Shown here piece by piece: positions 22,240-24,619 of a stretch of DNA of 24,619 bases (its first letter is position 1; every line of letters starts with the position of its first letter). The stretch is from Pseudomonadota bacterium (GTDB lineage: Bacteria > SAR324 > XYD2-FULL-50-16 > JAHJRI01): NCBI GenBank assembly GCA_022360105.1, contig JAKSDL010000603.1, positions 1 through 24,619 on the forward strand, read 5' to 3'. Under the pieces are notes generated by a model, which searched no databases, was not told where the DNA came from, and worked only from the letters and a program-made list of their open reading frames with translations. Position numbers and translations under genes: made by a program.

Positions 22240-24231
22240 TTAATTCGAATGGGAGGGCAGAATCAGCTTACTTTCCATGGGCAGGGTAAAATAAAAAGTA
22301 GCGCCCCCGGAAGAATTGTTTATTGCCCAGATTCTGCCTTTGTGTCCTTCGACAATTTCTTTACAGATAGCCAACCCCAGGCCGGAACCTCCGGCACCTG
22401 TTTTGGTTTTGCTGCTTTGGGTAAACTTGTCAAAGATCGATTCATACTCCTTCTCCGGGATGCCAATACCTTGATCAGTCACCGATATTCTAAGGTATTT
22501 GGTCTTTTCCTCGGATGTGACAGTCTCTCTTTGGGATAGTGAAACCGTCACCTTGTGACCGATCGGTGAATACTTAATGGCATTTGAAAGCAGGTTTCTA
22601 AAAACCTGTCCCACCTTGTAGGCATCGCAATGTACATAAAGCTCTGCCTGTTCGGTATTTATTATCAACTCGACTTCTTTTTCCCTGGCCAGAAAACGAA
22701 TTTCAGCTGAGGCGTCTTCTAAAACTTTAAGAATATTATGACGCTTGACTTTATATTCCGCGCGACCTGATTCCAGTTTGGACAGATCCAGCAAATCATT
22801 TAACAAAATCATTAAACGATTACCCGTCTTTCGAATCTGCGAGAAATAATGAATCAATTTCTCCAGCGGAACCTGTTTATTTTTCTCCAGTCCGAATCGT
22901 GAGTAATTCAAAATATGATGCATGGGGGTTCTGAGTTCATGCGAAATATTGGATAGGAATTCACTTTTTGCCTTGTTGGCTCTTTCTGCATCCTGTTTGG
23001 CAAAAATAAGTTTTTCCTCAGTCTGCTTATGGATTGCTACCTCTTCTTCCAGTCGGTTGTTGATCTCCTGTAATCGAGCCGTTCGTTCTGATACTCGCAG
23101 TTCCAGTTCATCCTTGGCTTTCTGCAATTCCTGTTCGTATTTTTTCTTTTCCGTAATATCCCAGAAGATTCCCAATAATCCGATATTGTTGCCCTCTGAA
23201 TCAAAAATAGGTGTTTTGATGGTCTGAACAATAAATTCATTTCCGTCTTTGACATAAAACTCCTCTAATTCCCTGGTAATCTTTTCCCTGATTACAGCCT
23301 GGTCATCGGCTCGATATTTTTCTGCCACATTCCTGGGGTAAAAATCGTAATCTGTTTTGCCCACAATCGCTTGCTTGGTGGTATTGAGATCGGCAGCATA
23401 ATTGTTATTGCAGGTGATATAAACCGATTGAGAGTCTTTGTAGAATATTTTTTGGGGAATATTGTCAAGCAGGGTTCGATGCTTGTCTTCGCTCTCCCTG
23501 AGCTGGCGCTCGATCGACTCCCGTTTTAGGATATCACTGGTCAGATTTTCCCTCATTTCATTGATCGAGAGTTCTAATTGTTTTAATTCATCCAGGTGTC
23601 TGTCTTTTGAATTTCTACGCAGGACCAGGGGTTTTTCCAGGGCATCAAAAGCCAGGGAGCGGGTGTATTCGGACATCGTTTGCAAGTGCCTGCCGATTAA
23701 CAGGTAAAACACGGCAATAATGAAGGCCGAAAGCAGGGAAATGATCATGGCCTGGGTGGCCAGAATCACCATTGCCCGGTCCCAAACTCTCTGGTAAACA
23801 CCCTTCAGATCGGCATAAACCTCCAGAACCCCCAGGTCCGTGTCTCCTTTTTTGTCCGAATAAATCAGCTTGAAAGCTCTTTTAATAGTGTCGTTTGTCT
23901 GTTCTTCCCCGGCAGCAATGATATGTGCTCCTTCGGCTTCAAGTTGCAGATGTTTTATGTCAGGCAGTTTTACAATGCCTTTTAACTGCTCTTGCAGGGA
24001 TTCATCGTCCATGATCCATACATTGTTAATGACACTTGGCAGGTAGCTGTTTTCAATATCAGACAGGGTTCGTTCGATCACATCCATATCACGCTGGTAT
24101 TCCAGGTAAACTTGGAATGAGGTCGCCAACAGAGTTACCACAGAGCTAAATACTATTATGTAAAGAATCAGCTTACGGGAGATACTTCGCTGTTTGAAAA
24201 CGGAAAATTCGCGAAATCTGTTTTGTTTCAT
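22240..24231 (-). CDS. Membrane PAS-domain sensor histidine kinase
   Basis: A 663-residue kinase. TM1 (about 21-43) and TM2 (about 152-180) flank a 110-residue periplasmic sensor (IENSYLPSVINNVWIMDDES). A HAMP-like linker follows, then one PAS/PAC domain (about 245-365; NIPQKIFYKDSQSVYITCNN, ending WDITEKK) and a coiled coil (365-420). HisKA has H431 in NISHELRTPMHH, and the HATPase has N550 (NLLSNAIKYS), DQGIG near 586 and GGSGLGLA near 614-621. There is no receiver domain and no response-regulator gene next to it, so its partner is elsewhere, possibly the receiver-kinase at 2236-3360. The ATG at 24231 is preferred over a TTG three codons upstream; neither has a clear ribosome site. The 3' end converges on the thiamine-binding-like gene. 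Confidence 0.92.
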   Translation of the reverse strand: MKQNRFREFSVFKQRSISRKLILYIIVFSSVVTLLATSFQVYLEYQRDMDVIERTLSDIENSYLPSVINNVWIMDDESLQEQLKGIVKLPDIKHLQLEAEGAHIIAAGEEQTNDTIKRAFKLIYSDKKGDTDLGVLEVYADLKGVYQRVWDRAMVILATQAMIISLLSAFIIAVFYLLIGRHLQTMSEYTRSLAFDALEKPLVLRRNSKDRHLDELKQLELSINEMRENLTSDILKRESIERQLRESEDKHRTLLDNIPQKIFYKDSQSVYITCNNNYAADLNTTKQAIVGKTDYDFYPRNVAEKYRADDQAVIREKITRELEEFYVKDGNEFIVQTIKTPIFDSEGNNIGLLGIFWDITEKKKYEQELQKAKDELELRVSERTARLQEINNRLEEEVAIHKQTEEKLIFAKQDAERANKAKSEFLSNISHELRTPMHHILNYSRFGLEKNKQVPLEKLIHYFSQIRKTGNRLMILLNDLLDLSKLESGRAEYKVKRHNILKVLEDASAEIRFLAREKEVELIINTEQAELYVHCDAYKVGQVFRNLLSNAIKYSPIGHKVTVSLSQRETVTSEEKTKYLRISVTDQGIGIPEKEYESIFDKFTQSSKTKTGAGGSGLGLAICKEIVEGHKGRIWAINNSSGGATFYFTLPMESKLILPSHSN

Positions 24232-24463
24232 CAAATTCAATTTTGTGTTAACTAATGTTCCAGCGGAAAATCTCTAAACCCCTATCCAGCCTTTTGCCAA
24301 ACGGATTCGACTTGAAGATCCACGTGCTGTCAGCCGTCAACGTTCAGTGCAAGACATAACAATTGCAAGCAAAATCCGGCTGAAAGCTGAATGCACTATA
24401 CCTCGAAGTACCAGGCTGCTTTCAAAGCTTTTATTGGTATGGGTTAAAACAGTTTTTGTTCAG

Positions 24464-24496
24464 GCACCAACTGAATATTTACATTGCAGTTGGTGC
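24464..24496. repeat. Inverted repeat GCACCAACTG/CAGTTGGTGC
   Basis: A perfect 10-bp stem (24464-24473 with 24487-24496) over a 13-nt AT-rich loop, with no T run. It could be an operator-like site or a dispersed palindrome. Confidence 0.7.
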
Positions 24497-24538
24497 GACC
24501 AAACCTTGCAAATCCAGCAGACTTGCGAGTTACATTAG

Positions 24539-24560
24539 ACAGTTGTGCTTGGACAACTGT
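24539..24560. repeat. Inverted repeat ACAGTTGT/ACAACTGT
   Basis: A perfect 8-bp stem (24539-24546 with 24553-24560) over a 6-nt loop, 42 bases after the previous inverted repeat. The two share the CAGTTG core, so they may belong together. Confidence 0.65.
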
Positions 24561-24619
24561 ATAGCCTCATCTGAAAATTAGCAATCTTTGTTTTAAGGGA
24601 TCACCATTGAATAAATTGA

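Larger units (their letters stand above)
24232..24619. other. Right-end intergenic sequence, 388 bp
   Basis: Contains two strong inverted repeats (24464-24496 and 24539-24560) and otherwise nothing I can name. A 63-residue plus-strand open frame (24347-24538) reads through the first inverted repeat and has no ribosome site or family likeness. The promoter of the kinase gene should lie in the first 150 bases, but no clear -35/-10 pair is seen. Confidence 0.5.

Overview
The window is about 24.6 kb at moderate GC (roughly 43-45% by eye). It comes from a Gram-negative, chemotactic, envelope-rich bacterium: it has a Tol-Pal cluster, a lipobox lipoprotein with an OmpA-like peptidoglycan-binding domain, a methyl-accepting chemotaxis protein and several PAS histidine kinases. 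The gene mix and the many small palindromic intergenic repeats suit a proteobacterium in the broad sense (gamma, or a Desulfobacterota/SAR324-like lineage). No rRNA or tRNA is present to settle this, so the lineage is a guess.

Left end (1-2235), a genomic graveyard. A three-repeat type I-E CRISPR mini-array (162-310) is followed by broken type I-C repeats (a 3' half at 362-377; a degenerate plus an intact repeat with a 34-nt spacer at 1339-1436). No cas gene is visible. Between the two repeat types lie two dead genes that only show when frames are joined across stops and frameshifts: a KilA-N domain gene (about 466-841) and a BRO-N/prophage-antirepressor-like gene (about 944-1178). Each has a stop exactly where the family has a conserved Trp. 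Several hairpin repeats follow (1579-2150).

2236-6668 (minus) encodes two kinases in tandem: a MASE1-PAS-PAS-HisKA-HATPase-REC hybrid kinase and a REC-HisKA-HATPase protein 44 bp downstream, a likely phosphorelay pair. After a 772-bp gap, 7441-9573 (plus) encodes a secreted M14 zinc carboxypeptidase with a C-terminal GEVED domain.

9609-16090 (minus) is a rearranged Tol-Pal cluster. In transcription order it is: Pal-like lipoprotein with a long coiled coil; a rho-independent terminator placed directly before tolQ; tolQ; tolR; a TolA/TonB-like energy transducer; tolB; two palindromic repeats; a CpoB/YbgF-like periplasmic protein with a long acidic tail; and a GFA-family enzyme. The Pal equivalent sits upstream of tolQ instead of after tolB.

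16653-21323 (minus) encodes a glycerophosphodiester phosphodiesterase, an M24 Xaa-Pro aminopeptidase (stop and start share one base) and a chemotaxis receptor with several HAMP-like units. 21918-22229 (plus) is a small MTH1187/thiamine-binding family protein behind a hexanucleotide repeat. 22240-24231 (minus) is a membrane PAS histidine kinase. The right end (24232-24619) holds only two inverted repeats.

The most novel material is the paired CRISPR remnants flanking KilA-N and BRO-N pseudogenes. The variant Tol-Pal layout, with its terminator at tolQ and an unusual Pal-like and CpoB-like pair, comes next.
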